Shown: positions 1-7,499 of the stretch, piece by piece
Position numbering within the stretch: the first letter of the stretch is position 1
Layout of the letters: each line of letters starts with the position of its first letter
From: Litoreibacter arenae DSM 19593
GTDB taxonomy: Bacteria; Pseudomonadota; Alphaproteobacteria; Rhodobacterales; Rhodobacteraceae
NCBI RefSeq assembly: GCF_000442275.2
Contig: NZ_KE557314.1
Location: forward strand, 339,084 to 403,083
Reading direction: 5' to 3'
Length of the DNA stretch: 64,000 nt
Notes under the pieces: generated by a model
What the model was told of the DNA's origin: nothing
What the model saw: the letters and a program-made list of their open reading frames with translations, nothing else
Databases searched by the model: none
Made by a program: the position numbers and the translations under genes

Positions 1-1389
1 TGGCTGAGCCGCGATCACTGGTGGCACGCGGGGGTGGCGCGCAGCTTGCACCGTTACGCCTCCGACATGATGGTGCTGGTGATGTTCACCCACTTGATCC
101 GCGAATGGGCGATGGACCGCTATCGCGGAAAACGCTGGTTTTCGTGGGTCACCGGAGTGCCGGTAATTTGGTTCGTCTATCTGTCAGGGATCACCGGCTA
201 TTGGCTGGTCTGGGATCAGCTAGCGCAATATGTCGCCACTACTTCGAGCGAGTTGCTCGACAGTCTCGGGATATTCGCCGAACCGATCGCGCGCAATTTC
301 CTTGCCCCCAATCTTCTGTCGTCGCGCTTCTTCACTCTATTGGTCTTTTTGCATATCGCGATCCCGCTGCTACTGCTGCTGCTGATGTGGGTACATATCC
401 AGCGCATCACCGAGGCCCGTACGCAACCGCCACGCGGTCTTGCCATCATCACGCTGGGCGCGCTTGTGGTCGGCGCGCTGTTGATGCCAGCGCCGCTTGG
501 CGCGGCTGCCGATCTCGACACCGTTCCGGCACAGGTGGATATGGATTGGTTTCTGCTGTCGCTTTACCCGGTGATAGAAAGCCTGCCAGCCGGTGTGATC
601 TGGACCGGAGTGCTTGGCTTTACCGTTTTGATGGTCGGTCTGCCCTGGCTGCCGCCTGCGCGCAGCGGCGCTCCGGCACAGGTGTTTCTCGATCATTGCA
701 ACGGCTGTGCGCGCTGCGTCGAGGATTGCCCCTATGCCGCCATCACGCTGGTGCCACGTTCCGACGGGCTGCCTTTCACCCACGAAGTCGAGGTTAATCC
801 CGCCCGCTGCGTGTCCTGCGGTATCTGCATGGGGGCCTGCCCATCCTCCACGCCGTTCCGCCGCTCAGGCGGGCTGGTAACGGGGATTGACTTGCCGGAC
901 CGCTCGCTGGCCGCACTCCGCGCCGAGGTGATTGCTGCGGCAGACAGTGTCTCGGGAAGGGGAACGGTGTTGACGCTTGCCTGTGCGCATGGCGCGGCGA
1001 CGGGTCCGGCACCGGGCCGGATCGTTCTGCCATGCGTTGCCATGGCACCGCCGTCGCTTGTCGATTACATCATTAGCCGTGGCTTGGCCGACGGTGTTGC
1101 CGTGGCCGGTTGCGCCGAACGCGACTGCCACAACCGTTTCGGCGTCAAATGGACGCTCGACCGTTTTGCCCGTCTGCGCGACCCCTATCTGCGCAAACGG
1201 GTCCCACGCGAGCGAGTGCTTACCATTTGGGCCGGGCCATCGGAAACCCCACAGCTTGTCACGCAGCTTGCCGCGTTCTCCGCACGGCTGGCCGCGATGC
1301 CCGCCTATGAAAACCTTCGCCCGTTGCAACCCGACGAGGCAGCCGAAGCGGACGAAGCCGCTGCGGCAATGAAGGCGACCGCGCAATGA
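1..1389 (+). CDS. Cytochrome b / 2x[4Fe-4S] ferredoxin / FlpD-like chimera, 5' partial
   Basis: The reading frame is open from base 1, so the start lies upstream. The N-terminal part is a membrane cytochrome b: His pairs at codons 17/31 and 118/132 (both H-x13-H) fit bis-heme ligands of a bc/b6-type four-helix bundle, with hydrophobic helices between them. Two ferredoxin motifs follow (CNGCARCVEDCP and CVSCGICMGACP). The C-terminal part resembles the FlpD/MvhD domain of hydrogenase and heterodisulfide reductase partners (AGCAERDCHNRFG). The protein probably moves electrons between quinone and a soluble Fe-S partner at the membrane; the partner is not visible. It overlaps the next gene by ATGA and lies two genes from a hemerythrin, which suggests a redox or low-oxygen setting. 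Domain calls are firm; the physiological role is unknown. Confidence 0.8.
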   Translation, partial: WLSRDHWWHAGVARSLHRYASDMMVLVMFTHLIREWAMDRYRGKRWFSWVTGVPVIWFVYLSGITGYWLVWDQLAQYVATTSSELLDSLGIFAEPIARNFLAPNLLSSRFFTLLVFLHIAIPLLLLLLMWVHIQRITEARTQPPRGLAIITLGALVVGALLMPAPLGAAADLDTVPAQVDMDWFLLSLYPVIESLPAGVIWTGVLGFTVLMVGLPWLPPARSGAPAQVFLDHCNGCARCVEDCPYAAITLVPRSDGLPFTHEVEVNPARCVSCGICMGACPSSTPFRRSGGLVTGIDLPDRSLAALRAEVIAAADSVSGRGTVLTLACAHGAATGPAPGRIVLPCVAMAPPSLVDYIISRGLADGVAVAGCAERDCHNRFGVKWTLDRFARLRDPYLRKRVPRERVLTIWAGPSETPQLVTQLAAFSARLAAMPAYENLRPLQPDEAAEADEAAAAMKATAQ

Positions 1390-1907
1390 CGGCAACGCCA
1401 ATCCCCTTGCGAAAGTGCTTGCCTCAATTGGTGCTCGGTGGCGTTCTGTCACTAGTGCTGGTGCTTGGCGTCGCGTTTCTTTCGGCACGACCCATGTGGC
1501 AAAGCCTGCCGGAGGGAACCGGGCTTGTGCGACTCAGCCTGACTCATTCCGGCGTCCGCAACTGCCGCGCACGAACCGCACAAGAGCTTGCCGATCTGCC
1601 CGCCAACATGCGCGACCGCGAAGTCTGCGAACGCCGCCGCGCGCCGATCCGGATCGAGATGGATATCGACGGTCAGCAGGTCTTCGCCACCGAGGCCGCG
1701 CCCAGCGGGCTTGCAGGCAGCGGCCCGTCACGGATTTACCAGCGGATCGAACTGCCTACCGGACCCTACCATGTCACTTTGCGCCTTGCCGACGATCCGT
1801 CGGTCGCGGGCTTTGCCTACGAGGCGGGGTTCGACATCAATCTGCAAGCCGCGCAAAGCATAGCCATCGATTTTGACGCCGCATCCGACGGCTTCTATCT
1901 GCACTGA
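1386..1907 (+). CDS. Membrane-anchored protein of unknown function
   Basis: This 173-residue protein has a single N-terminal hydrophobic segment (about residues 12-33) that could be an uncleaved anchor or a signal peptide, followed by a soluble, probably periplasmic domain. I recognise no family. A Cys pair (Cys59 in VRNCRART and Cys80 in EVCERRR) could form a disulfide or bind a metal. The start overlaps the stop of the cytochrome b chimera by ATGA, so the two are probably translationally coupled and this may be an accessory subunit. That link is inferred from coupling only. Confidence 0.65.
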   Translation: MTATPIPLRKCLPQLVLGGVLSLVLVLGVAFLSARPMWQSLPEGTGLVRLSLTHSGVRNCRARTAQELADLPANMRDREVCERRRAPIRIEMDIDGQQVFATEAAPSGLAGSGPSRIYQRIELPTGPYHVTLRLADDPSVAGFAYEAGFDINLQAAQSIAIDFDAASDGFYLH

Positions 1908-1921
1908 ACGGGAGACCCCCA

Positions 1922-2323
1922 ATGCCTATGATCGAGTGGAAACCGCAGTACAGTGTCGGCGATCCGGCCGTCGACCACGAGCACCGCGAGCTGGTGGATC
2001 TGGTAAACACGGCCGCCGTCGCTATTCTCGAAGGACGCCCGGATGCTGACATTGATCGATGTCTCGGTGACCTGATGCGCGCAATTTCGGCGCATTTCGC
2101 ACATGAGGAACGGCAGATGCGGCGCGCGGGCTACGACGAATTCATGCCTCACAAGGACGATCACGAGCGACTGCTGGACTCGCTGCGCGATATCATGGAC
2201 TGCGCACAGGACACGCCGGATGCCGCCGAGAAACTGACCGAAATCCTCGAGGCGTGGTTTACCGACCATTTCCGCACCCACGACGCGCGGCTGCATCACC
2301 GCTTGGGTCCACACCACCACTGA
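1922..2323 (+). CDS. Bacteriohemerythrin
   Basis: This 133-residue single-domain protein carries the full di-iron signature of hemerythrins: VDHEHREL, HFAHEERQM, HKDDHERLL and a terminal HFRTHD. These supply the five His and two carboxylates that hold an oxygen-binding di-iron site. It is likely cytoplasmic, since no signal peptide is seen. Bacterial members bind oxygen for delivery, storage or sensing, and some bind nitric oxide. It lies 14 bases after the preceding gene on the same strand, so it probably shares an operon with the cytochrome b/Fe-S chimera. A His-rich tail (GPHHH) is present. The family call is firm; the role is inferred. Confidence 0.88.
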   Translation: MPMIEWKPQYSVGDPAVDHEHRELVDLVNTAAVAILEGRPDADIDRCLGDLMRAISAHFAHEERQMRRAGYDEFMPHKDDHERLLDSLRDIMDCAQDTPDAAEKLTEILEAWFTDHFRTHDARLHHRLGPHHH

Positions 2324-2837
2324 TCGCCCATTTTCAGTCCAGTCATGACGCTTTTCGGAACAACAGAGTCGACATCTCACACATTGCCTGGAGAGAGCCC
2401 CCGCGTCACCGTAAATGTCATCGGTGCGGTTGTCGTCCGTTTGGACCTCAGCCATGGGATTTGGATGGTCTGTTACGGTGATCCGTTAGCCTCACACCGC
2501 AGCGAGGTCTTTCTGATCGAGTTCTTTGGGCCACTCAAGCGAATGACCGCAACTGCAACCGCAAATGCGATTATTTGCGGCGATGTTGTGGAAAAAAACC
2601 GCTGAGTTTAACTCCAGCAGGAATGGGGCGCTGCTGTAAAGACCTGGCCCCATCGTTCACTGCTCACGGCATGATGGTCCGGTTTAGGTAAGGCATCGCA
2701 TAGAACGCCGTGCAGCCATTGGGGGATTGGAGCGAAACAGGCTTTGCAACGTTAAGTTAAGGGTTGATATGCACGTGAAGAGCTACGCGATTAACCGACT
2801 GGGCGTGGCGGAAATGAAATGGGACAGGTCCAGTGAT
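2324..2837. other. Gene-poor stretch, no supported gene
   Basis: This 514-base gap lies between the hemerythrin gene and the 3' end of the minus-strand epimerase gene. Short open frames exist on both strands, but none has a recognisable domain, a good ribosome site or compositional support. It may mark the edge of the transferred cassette that follows. No terminator, tRNA or repeat was recognised. Confidence 0.4.
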
Positions 2838-3806
2838 TCAATTTATCAACGGCTCGATCCAACAGGGAAGTCCTTTGTCTTTTCGCCAGTCACCCGAACC
2901 GCTTTCAAGAAACTGAGAGATCAACTTTTCTATTCCGGTTTCAAGAGGCGTTTTTGGCTGCCAGCCTATTCGCATCTTTGCAAGCTGTGGATCACCAACA
3001 AAGCTATGCACGTCGAAATTGCGCGGCTCTTTGACGATTATCTCGCTTTTGCTTCGGACCAAACGAACCACCGTTTGTGCCAAAGACTGCAAAGAAGTAG
3101 CGCGTCCTGTGGTCAGGTGCATGGGCTCAAACGAACTGCCCTGCGATAGGGCATTGGCCACATTGGCAATGCAGTCTGCGACGTCAGCGACATGTGTGAT
3201 GTCTAAAGTATTCGTTGCGCCTTCAACCCGGATACGCCGATCAGCAAGCGCCGCTCTGCAGAATTGTGGTATGACACGGTCAGCGTGATCCGTGATGGCT
3301 CCATACACTGTCGAGAATCGAAGTACTGACGCACGAAGTCCGGCATCCCGCCCGCGCTCAATGGCTTGTTCGGCTTCTACTTTTGATCGCGCATAGTGAT
3401 TCATCGGTCGAAGCGGCGTATCTTCGATCACCGGCTGAGAGGCACATTGACCATAAACTTCCCTGCTGCTGCCGAAGATCAACCACGGTTTTGGATTGCT
3501 TGCAAATATACAATCAATGATGTTGCGTGTCCCGCCGACATTTGTTTCGTGGCATCTGTGCGGGTCGTGCTCGCCCCAGATTACCCGTGAAACTGCAGCC
3601 AGATGAATCACGCCTATGCAGTCTTTCATTGCTGATTTCAGGTCAGTGGGACTTAAAATACTTCCAAAGCCGCCACGTTGGTCAGCGACATCAAACCTTC
3701 GTACGTGTTTGCCTCGTGACAGAAGAACGGCGCAAACTGCCGTCCCTATCAGTCCGCTCGACCCTGTTACCAATATCTTTTGAGGTTCCAATAGTTTCCT
3801 TCCCAT
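2838..3806 (-). CDS. NAD(P)-dependent epimerase/dehydratase (extended SDR)
   Basis: This 322-residue Rossmann protein has the nucleotide-binding motif TGSSGLIG near residue 15, the HLAAVS segment, and the YARSK (Y-x3-K) catalytic motif after a serine-containing SSREVYG stretch. These are the hallmarks of nucleotide-sugar epimerases and dehydratases. The substrate cannot be read from sequence. The gene is divergent from the radical SAM gene, with 186 bases between the two starts that contain a perfect palindrome at 3904-3917. Codon use looks less GC-biased than in the flanking core genes, which suggests acquisition. A role in sugar or surface-glycan modification together with the neighbouring PglD-like acyltransferase is inferred. 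Confidence 0.85.
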   Translation of the reverse strand: MGRKLLEPQKILVTGSSGLIGTAVCAVLLSRGKHVRRFDVADQRGGFGSILSPTDLKSAMKDCIGVIHLAAVSRVIWGEHDPHRCHETNVGGTRNIIDCIFASNPKPWLIFGSSREVYGQCASQPVIEDTPLRPMNHYARSKVEAEQAIERGRDAGLRASVLRFSTVYGAITDHADRVIPQFCRAALADRRIRVEGATNTLDITHVADVADCIANVANALSQGSSFEPMHLTTGRATSLQSLAQTVVRLVRSKSEIIVKEPRNFDVHSFVGDPQLAKMRIGWQPKTPLETGIEKLISQFLESGSGDWRKDKGLPCWIEPLIN

Positions 3807-3903
3807 AATCGACGCGGCCAGTCACTAAGCACAAGCACGAGAACACAGCTGCCACTAGGTGTGAGCCATGCGCGAAATATAGACGCGGACGTGCACCAGA
3901 AAA

Positions 3904-3917
3904 TTGACGATCGTCAA
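3904..3917. promoter_or_regulatory. Crp/Fnr-type (NnrR/DNR-like) operator
   Basis: The bases TTGACGATCGTCAA form a perfect 14-bp palindrome of the form TTGAC-N4-GTCAA. This matches the Fnr/DNR/NnrR class of binding sites. It lies 75 bases before the radical SAM start and 97 bases from the divergent epimerase start, so it could serve either promoter. The same TTGAC-N4-GTCAA form recurs at 6853-6866 near a Crp/Fnr gene. Confidence 0.6.
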
Positions 3918-3992
3918 ACCACTGAACAGTCATTTCATCTACAAGGATAGATAGAGCCGATTTCGCTAGTTTAGCTTCTGGAGTAGCCATGC

Positions 3993-4949
3993 ATGGAACA
4001 CCCTGAACACATCGCGGAACTTAGTCGCATTGAGGCCGGGCTTAAGAACCCGAAATTCCCCAAGATCTTTGCAGTTGAGCTTTGCGCCGATTGTGATCTC
4101 AATTGTTTGATGTGCCATCACGATCAGATGCAGCGCCCGAAAGGTAATCTGCCAATGGCACTCTGGCAGAAATGCGCAGATGAAATCGCCGAGGTCGCGC
4201 CAGCAACGAATGTTTGGTTTTCGTTCTGTGGCGAACCCTTGCTGATGCCTGACAGGCTGATCAAAATGTTGAAATACGGTGAAAAAGCGGGGCTACAATC
4301 ACTCAATCTAAACACCAATGGAATGAAGTTGACCAACGAGGTGGCGAAAGAGCTGCTGGATACAAGCCTTTCTACGATCGTCATCGGAATCGACGGATTC
4401 AAAAAGCAGACGTATGAGAAATACAGATTTTTGGGCAACCGCAGCACCGTCTATGCCAATGTCGCATTTCTTCTCGAAGAACGTCGACGTAGACTCCAAG
4501 GGCCTGAAATCATGGTTCAATTCATTGAGATGGACGACAACGCTGATGAGTTTGAGGAATATCGCGACCATTGGCTTGGGCTTGGCGCTACCGTTAAACT
4601 GCGTAGGCAGCTCAGTTGGGGCGGAAAATTCGAAACCGCAATTGAAGTCGCCGACGAGAAACGCATCGCATGCCCTTGGGCGATCACCATGATGCACCTG
4701 TTCTGGGACGGTCGCGTGCCGCGCTGTCCCGGCGATACCGAGGGCGAAGAAAGCGCTGGGAATGCTTGGGACGATTCCCTGGTCGATCTGTGGGCGAATC
4801 TGCGCGGCTACCGCCAATTGCATCTTGACCGTCGGTTTGATGAACTTCCTGATCGCTGTCATGTCTGTACAGACTGGAAAACCGGCGCATCGGTAAAACT
4901 GCGGCCGGGTCAAGTGGATCACTCTGACCGGCGCCGACTATCACGATGA
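3993..4949 (+). CDS. Radical SAM protein with C-terminal SPASM-like cysteines
   Basis: This 318-residue protein has the radical SAM cluster motif C-x3-C-x2-C at Cys34, Cys38 and Cys41. The GE-like segment FCGEPL comes near residue 79 and LNTNGM near residue 107. C-terminal cysteines at 227, 245, 289 and 292 fit a SPASM-type domain holding an auxiliary [4Fe-4S] cluster. Such enzymes modify peptides, tRNA or carbohydrates by hydrogen abstraction; the substrate here is unknown. It overlaps the acyltransferase-carrier gene by ATGA, so the two are probably made together. A palindromic Crp/Fnr-type operator lies upstream. No short precursor peptide gene was seen beside it, which argues against a classical RiPP enzyme and leaves a carrier-bound or sugar substrate as an inference. 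Confidence 0.85.
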   Translation: MEHPEHIAELSRIEAGLKNPKFPKIFAVELCADCDLNCLMCHHDQMQRPKGNLPMALWQKCADEIAEVAPATNVWFSFCGEPLLMPDRLIKMLKYGEKAGLQSLNLNTNGMKLTNEVAKELLDTSLSTIVIGIDGFKKQTYEKYRFLGNRSTVYANVAFLLEERRRRLQGPEIMVQFIEMDDNADEFEEYRDHWLGLGATVKLRRQLSWGGKFETAIEVADEKRIACPWAITMMHLFWDGRVPRCPGDTEGEESAGNAWDDSLVDLWANLRGYRQLHLDRRFDELPDRCHVCTDWKTGASVKLRPGQVDHSDRRRLSR

Positions 4950-5881
4950 CGACCCTCTATCTTTGCGCAGCGGGCAACTCCGAGGCGGTCAGACTCGCGC
5001 TTGCTGTCAACAACGAAGACAAACACTGGGACCGTATCGTTCTTTTAGACGATGATCATACCAAACGTGGCCAAGAGATTTTAGGCGTTCCGGTGGCGGG
5101 GCCATTCGCCGCTCTTGCTGACCATCAGGATGGTGACCAGGCTGTCAATCTCGTCGCGCGCTCTTGCAAAAGGCGTGAGGGCGCACAGAAAAAGATTGAG
5201 AGTTTTGGCATACCTCTAGCGAGCTTGGTTCACCCTTCGGTGGATATATACGGTGCCACTCTGGGCAGGGCGGTCACCATCTACGCGGGCTGCACGATTT
5301 CGGCCCATTCCACCGTTGGTGATCATGCGATTGTTTTCACACAGGCCGTCCTCGGACATGGTGCGTCGCTTGGTGTCGGCTCCGTGTTGGCACCAGGCGC
5401 AGCTGTAAACGCTCGGGTTCTAGTGGGGGACCTTGTCTATGTCGGGTCCAACGCCTCAGTGCTTCCGGATTTGAAAATTGGGAGCGGGGCGACCATTGGC
5501 GCATGTTCGTCAGTCTTGTTTGACGTGCCAGCCGACAGTACAGCCCTTGGCGTACCAGCCGAAGTCATGGCCGTGCCGAAGCATGTTCCGCCCCACGCAA
5601 CTGGCCACCTCCAATCGAGTGAACCAGAGAACCGTGCGCCGGATTTCCTAGACGAGGTGAGAGCCATCTATGCGGAATTCCTTGGCGTTCCAATTATCGG
5701 CAAGGACGAAAACTTTTTCAATGCGGGTGGCAACTCGCTACTTGCCCTCAAGATGCAGGTTTCGTTGCAGGATAGGCTGGAGGTTCCGGTGACAATTGTC
5801 GACATATTCAGGTTTCCTTGCCCCGGCCAGCTTGCTGCACACCTATCCGGTGGGCAACAACAACCTCTCGCATTTCTCTGA
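4946..5881 (+). CDS. PglD/NeuD-like left-handed beta-helix acyltransferase fused to a carrier-protein domain
   Basis: Residues 1-90 form a Rossmann-like N-terminal domain with GAGN-like CAAGNS. Residues 95-210 carry hexapeptide repeats of a left-handed beta-helix with an LGHGAS segment (His138). Together these resemble PglD/NeuD sugar O/N-acyltransferases. Residues 232-302 look like an acyl or peptidyl carrier protein, with FFNAGGNS placing the phosphopantetheine-accepting serine at residue 264. The fusion suggests that an acyl or aminoacyl group is held on the carrier and passed to a sugar or other acceptor. No adenylation domain or phosphopantetheinyl transferase is in the window. It is coupled to the radical SAM gene by ATGA. 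The family calls are good; the reaction is inferred. Confidence 0.82.
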   Translation: MTTLYLCAAGNSEAVRLALAVNNEDKHWDRIVLLDDDHTKRGQEILGVPVAGPFAALADHQDGDQAVNLVARSCKRREGAQKKIESFGIPLASLVHPSVDIYGATLGRAVTIYAGCTISAHSTVGDHAIVFTQAVLGHGASLGVGSVLAPGAAVNARVLVGDLVYVGSNASVLPDLKIGSGATIGACSSVLFDVPADSTALGVPAEVMAVPKHVPPHATGHLQSSEPENRAPDFLDEVRAIYAEFLGVPIIGKDENFFNAGGNSLLALKMQVSLQDRLEVPVTIVDIFRFPCPGQLAAHLSGGQQQPLAFL

Positions 5882-6042
5882 AGGCCAAGCGACGGGGGCA
5901 TCTTCGAGCGCATTCCTGAGCCCCTGTGACAGGGGGATCGGACCCATCTAATTGCTCTTAGGAGCTGCCATCAAACCAACACGAATTGCCCAGGCGGAAC
6001 TGAAAGGCCAGACGCAGCATCGCAATCAAACGCCGCCAGAAA

Positions 6043-6729
6043 CTAGTTGACTGACTGGGCTGTCACGAAGCGCCCTGAGACAGCGAACGTCCCATCCTTT
6101 TCGAGTCGTTTCAGCAGTCGCGACAGTGTCTCGGGTTGCACACCAATAAGACTGGCCAGGTCAGCACGCGGCAAAGGCAGCCACATGCGTGTTTGGGTGC
6201 CGCATGTTTCGCCATGGTACTCCATTAGATAGGACAACAACTCGGCCAGTCTTTCTTTGTTAGATTTGGTCGAGGCCGCGATCATCCTGATCTGGTTTCT
6301 GTCGATTTCGGTCAAACATCGCTCTGCCACCCGCATCAGAACCGCCGAGTTATTTTGAATGACCTGTTTGGCATGGCGTTGCAAAACCATGCAAACCCGC
6401 GACGGAACTGCAGCACGTGCTTCGGTCATGTGGTGGTCACCTCTGAGAAATGATCGGACCCCAGCAATCTCTCCCGGATAGACCAACCCAAGCAGGCTGG
6501 ACGTCCCATCCGCTTGCAGCGTACGGAGTGCGATCAGACCGCGTGAAATGCAAAACAGTCCCCGGTTTTCGGCACCTTGCTCAAACACGATTTGTCCTGG
6601 CTGCAATTCCTTGCGGATGAAGCCGTGTTTCAGCACGGGCATTGTCCCTGCCAAAACGGGCTGCCAGATGCTTTTGGAATAATAAGAGCAACTTCCGCAA
6701 GGATGGTCCTGCTGGCTCTTGTTTGACAT
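6043..6729 (-). CDS. Crp/Fnr family transcriptional regulator
   Basis: This 228-residue protein has an N-terminal cyclic-nucleotide-binding-type beta-roll (about residues 30-140; GQIVFEQGAENRGLFCISRG) and a C-terminal winged helix with recognition segment VQPETLSRLLKRLEKDG. The N-terminus has a C-x2-C pair (Cys11, Cys14) and a later Cys after SRV. A third N-terminal Cys at the usual Fnr spacing is missing, so Fnr-type [4Fe-4S] oxygen sensing is possible but not shown. A perfect TTGAC-N4-GTCAA palindrome 123 bases upstream of the start suggests autoregulation. The same motif before the radical SAM gene suggests that cassette may be a target. The family is firm; the signal is unknown. Confidence 0.88.
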   Translation of the reverse strand: MSNKSQQDHPCGSCSYYSKSIWQPVLAGTMPVLKHGFIRKELQPGQIVFEQGAENRGLFCISRGLIALRTLQADGTSSLLGLVYPGEIAGVRSFLRGDHHMTEARAAVPSRVCMVLQRHAKQVIQNNSAVLMRVAERCLTEIDRNQIRMIAASTKSNKERLAELLSYLMEYHGETCGTQTRMWLPLPRADLASLIGVQPETLSRLLKRLEKDGTFAVSGRFVTAQSVN

Positions 6730-6852
6730 TACTCACTCCAACGACTGAAGTCTTTCGTGTGCCAAGGCATGAATACGAACACGCACGGACAAGGTTTTCC
6801 AAACCGTGCTATCGGCACCTACCGAACAGAGCACAAATTTTGCGGGTGATCT

Positions 6853-6866
6853 TTGACATTTGTCAA
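6853..6866. promoter_or_regulatory. Crp/Fnr-type (NnrR/DNR-like) operator
   Basis: The bases TTGACATTTGTCAA form a perfect TTGAC-N4-GTCAA palindrome, with the same arms as the site at 3904-3917. It lies 123 bases upstream of the minus-strand Crp/Fnr gene, so autoregulation is the simplest reading. Control of the plus-strand operon starting at 7089 is also possible. Confidence 0.6.
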
Positions 6867-7053
6867 TGTGGCACCGCTTGTAACAGAGTGGGAGAACTGC
6901 CCTAAATGGTGCTGCGGCCATTCATTGTTCTTTTGCGGTTCAGGCAGTTTTTGTTTGGCGCAGTAACAGGTCATATAACAGCGCGAACTCATCTTTGCCG
7001 CTGATCGCAAGCTCGAGGTCAGCACTTGATTTAGGTCTTGTCAGACGGCATAC

Positions 7054-7071
7054 GGTTATAAGCATATAACC
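7054..7071. promoter_or_regulatory. Candidate TetR operator
   Basis: The bases GGTTATA-AGCA-TATAACC form an 18-bp perfect dyad ending 17 bases before the GTG start of the first gene of the efflux operon. TetR repressors commonly bind such dyads over their own promoters. The TetR gene is the second gene of this operon, so autorepression is a reasonable inference. Confidence 0.5.
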
Positions 7072-7088
7072 AATATGATGAGTCTCCC

Positions 7089-7499
7089 GTGCCCAAGTCA
7101 TCAACCACCTCGGGCAATCCTTGCCACCTCCTCAAAATACTTGCGGTCATCGGATTTATTTTTGGTGCGCTGACCTTGTTTTCCAGCGGAGCTGTGCTGT
7201 TTGGCCCCGAAAAAGCAGGCGAACTGGCTGGCAACTACGTCGGTTTCGTTGTCTGGTTCAACTTCCTCGCAGGCGGCCTGTATATTATTGCGGCGATTGG
7301 TCTTTGGACGGGCAAGGTATGGGCTGCTTATCTGGCGGCACTCATCGCCATTGCGACTGCCGTGGTTGCGTTCGGTTTCGCATTCGTCATTCTCCGCGGA
7401 AGGCCATTCGAGATGCGCACCGTAGGTGTATTGATCCTCAGGTTTTCTGTTTGGGCAGGTATTGCTTGGGCTGTCTTGCGCTGCAAAGGCCAGCCATGA
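7089..7499 (+). CDS. Small four-helix membrane protein
   Basis: This 136-residue protein is almost wholly hydrophobic, with about four membrane helices (near residues 15-37, 50-72, 76-100 and 112-132). The start is GTG; nearby ATGs at 7075 and 7078 are out of frame. I do not recognise the family. It overlaps the TetR gene by ATGA and sits first in the RND efflux operon, just after a palindromic operator. It could be an accessory membrane protein of the efflux system, but that rests on position alone. Confidence 0.65.
   Translation: MPKSSTTSGNPCHLLKILAVIGFIFGALTLFSSGAVLFGPEKAGELAGNYVGFVVWFNFLAGGLYIIAAIGLWTGKVWAAYLAALIAIATAVVAFGFAFVILRGRPFEMRTVGVLILRFSVWAGIAWAVLRCKGQP

Larger units (their letters stand above)
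6730..7088. other. Intergenic control region between the Crp/Fnr gene and the efflux operon
   Basis: This 359-base gap separates two divergent transcription units and holds two separate palindromes, at 6853-6866 (Crp/Fnr type) and 7054-7071 (next to the efflux operon). No gene is supported inside it. Confidence 0.6.

Noticed and set aside
21..797. 258-residue open frame at the left edge
   Set aside because: It overlaps the cytochrome b/ferredoxin gene in another frame and reads as low-complexity Arg/Ala-rich protein without domains.
2345..2605. 86-residue frame after the hemerythrin gene
   Set aside because: No ribosome site, domain or compositional support; may be a fragment, but its origin cannot be named.
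2727..3149. 140-residue plus-strand frame
   Set aside because: Most of it lies antisense to the epimerase gene, which has clear SDR motifs; no domain or good start is seen.
3993..4949. Radical SAM gene as a RiPP maturase
   Set aside because: No short precursor peptide gene was found within the adjacent gaps; kept as an unknown-substrate enzyme.
5921..5935. CCCCTG-TGA-CAGGGG hairpin after the acyltransferase-carrier gene
   Set aside because: It has no T run and a short stem; it may be a weak terminator but is not strong enough to annotate.
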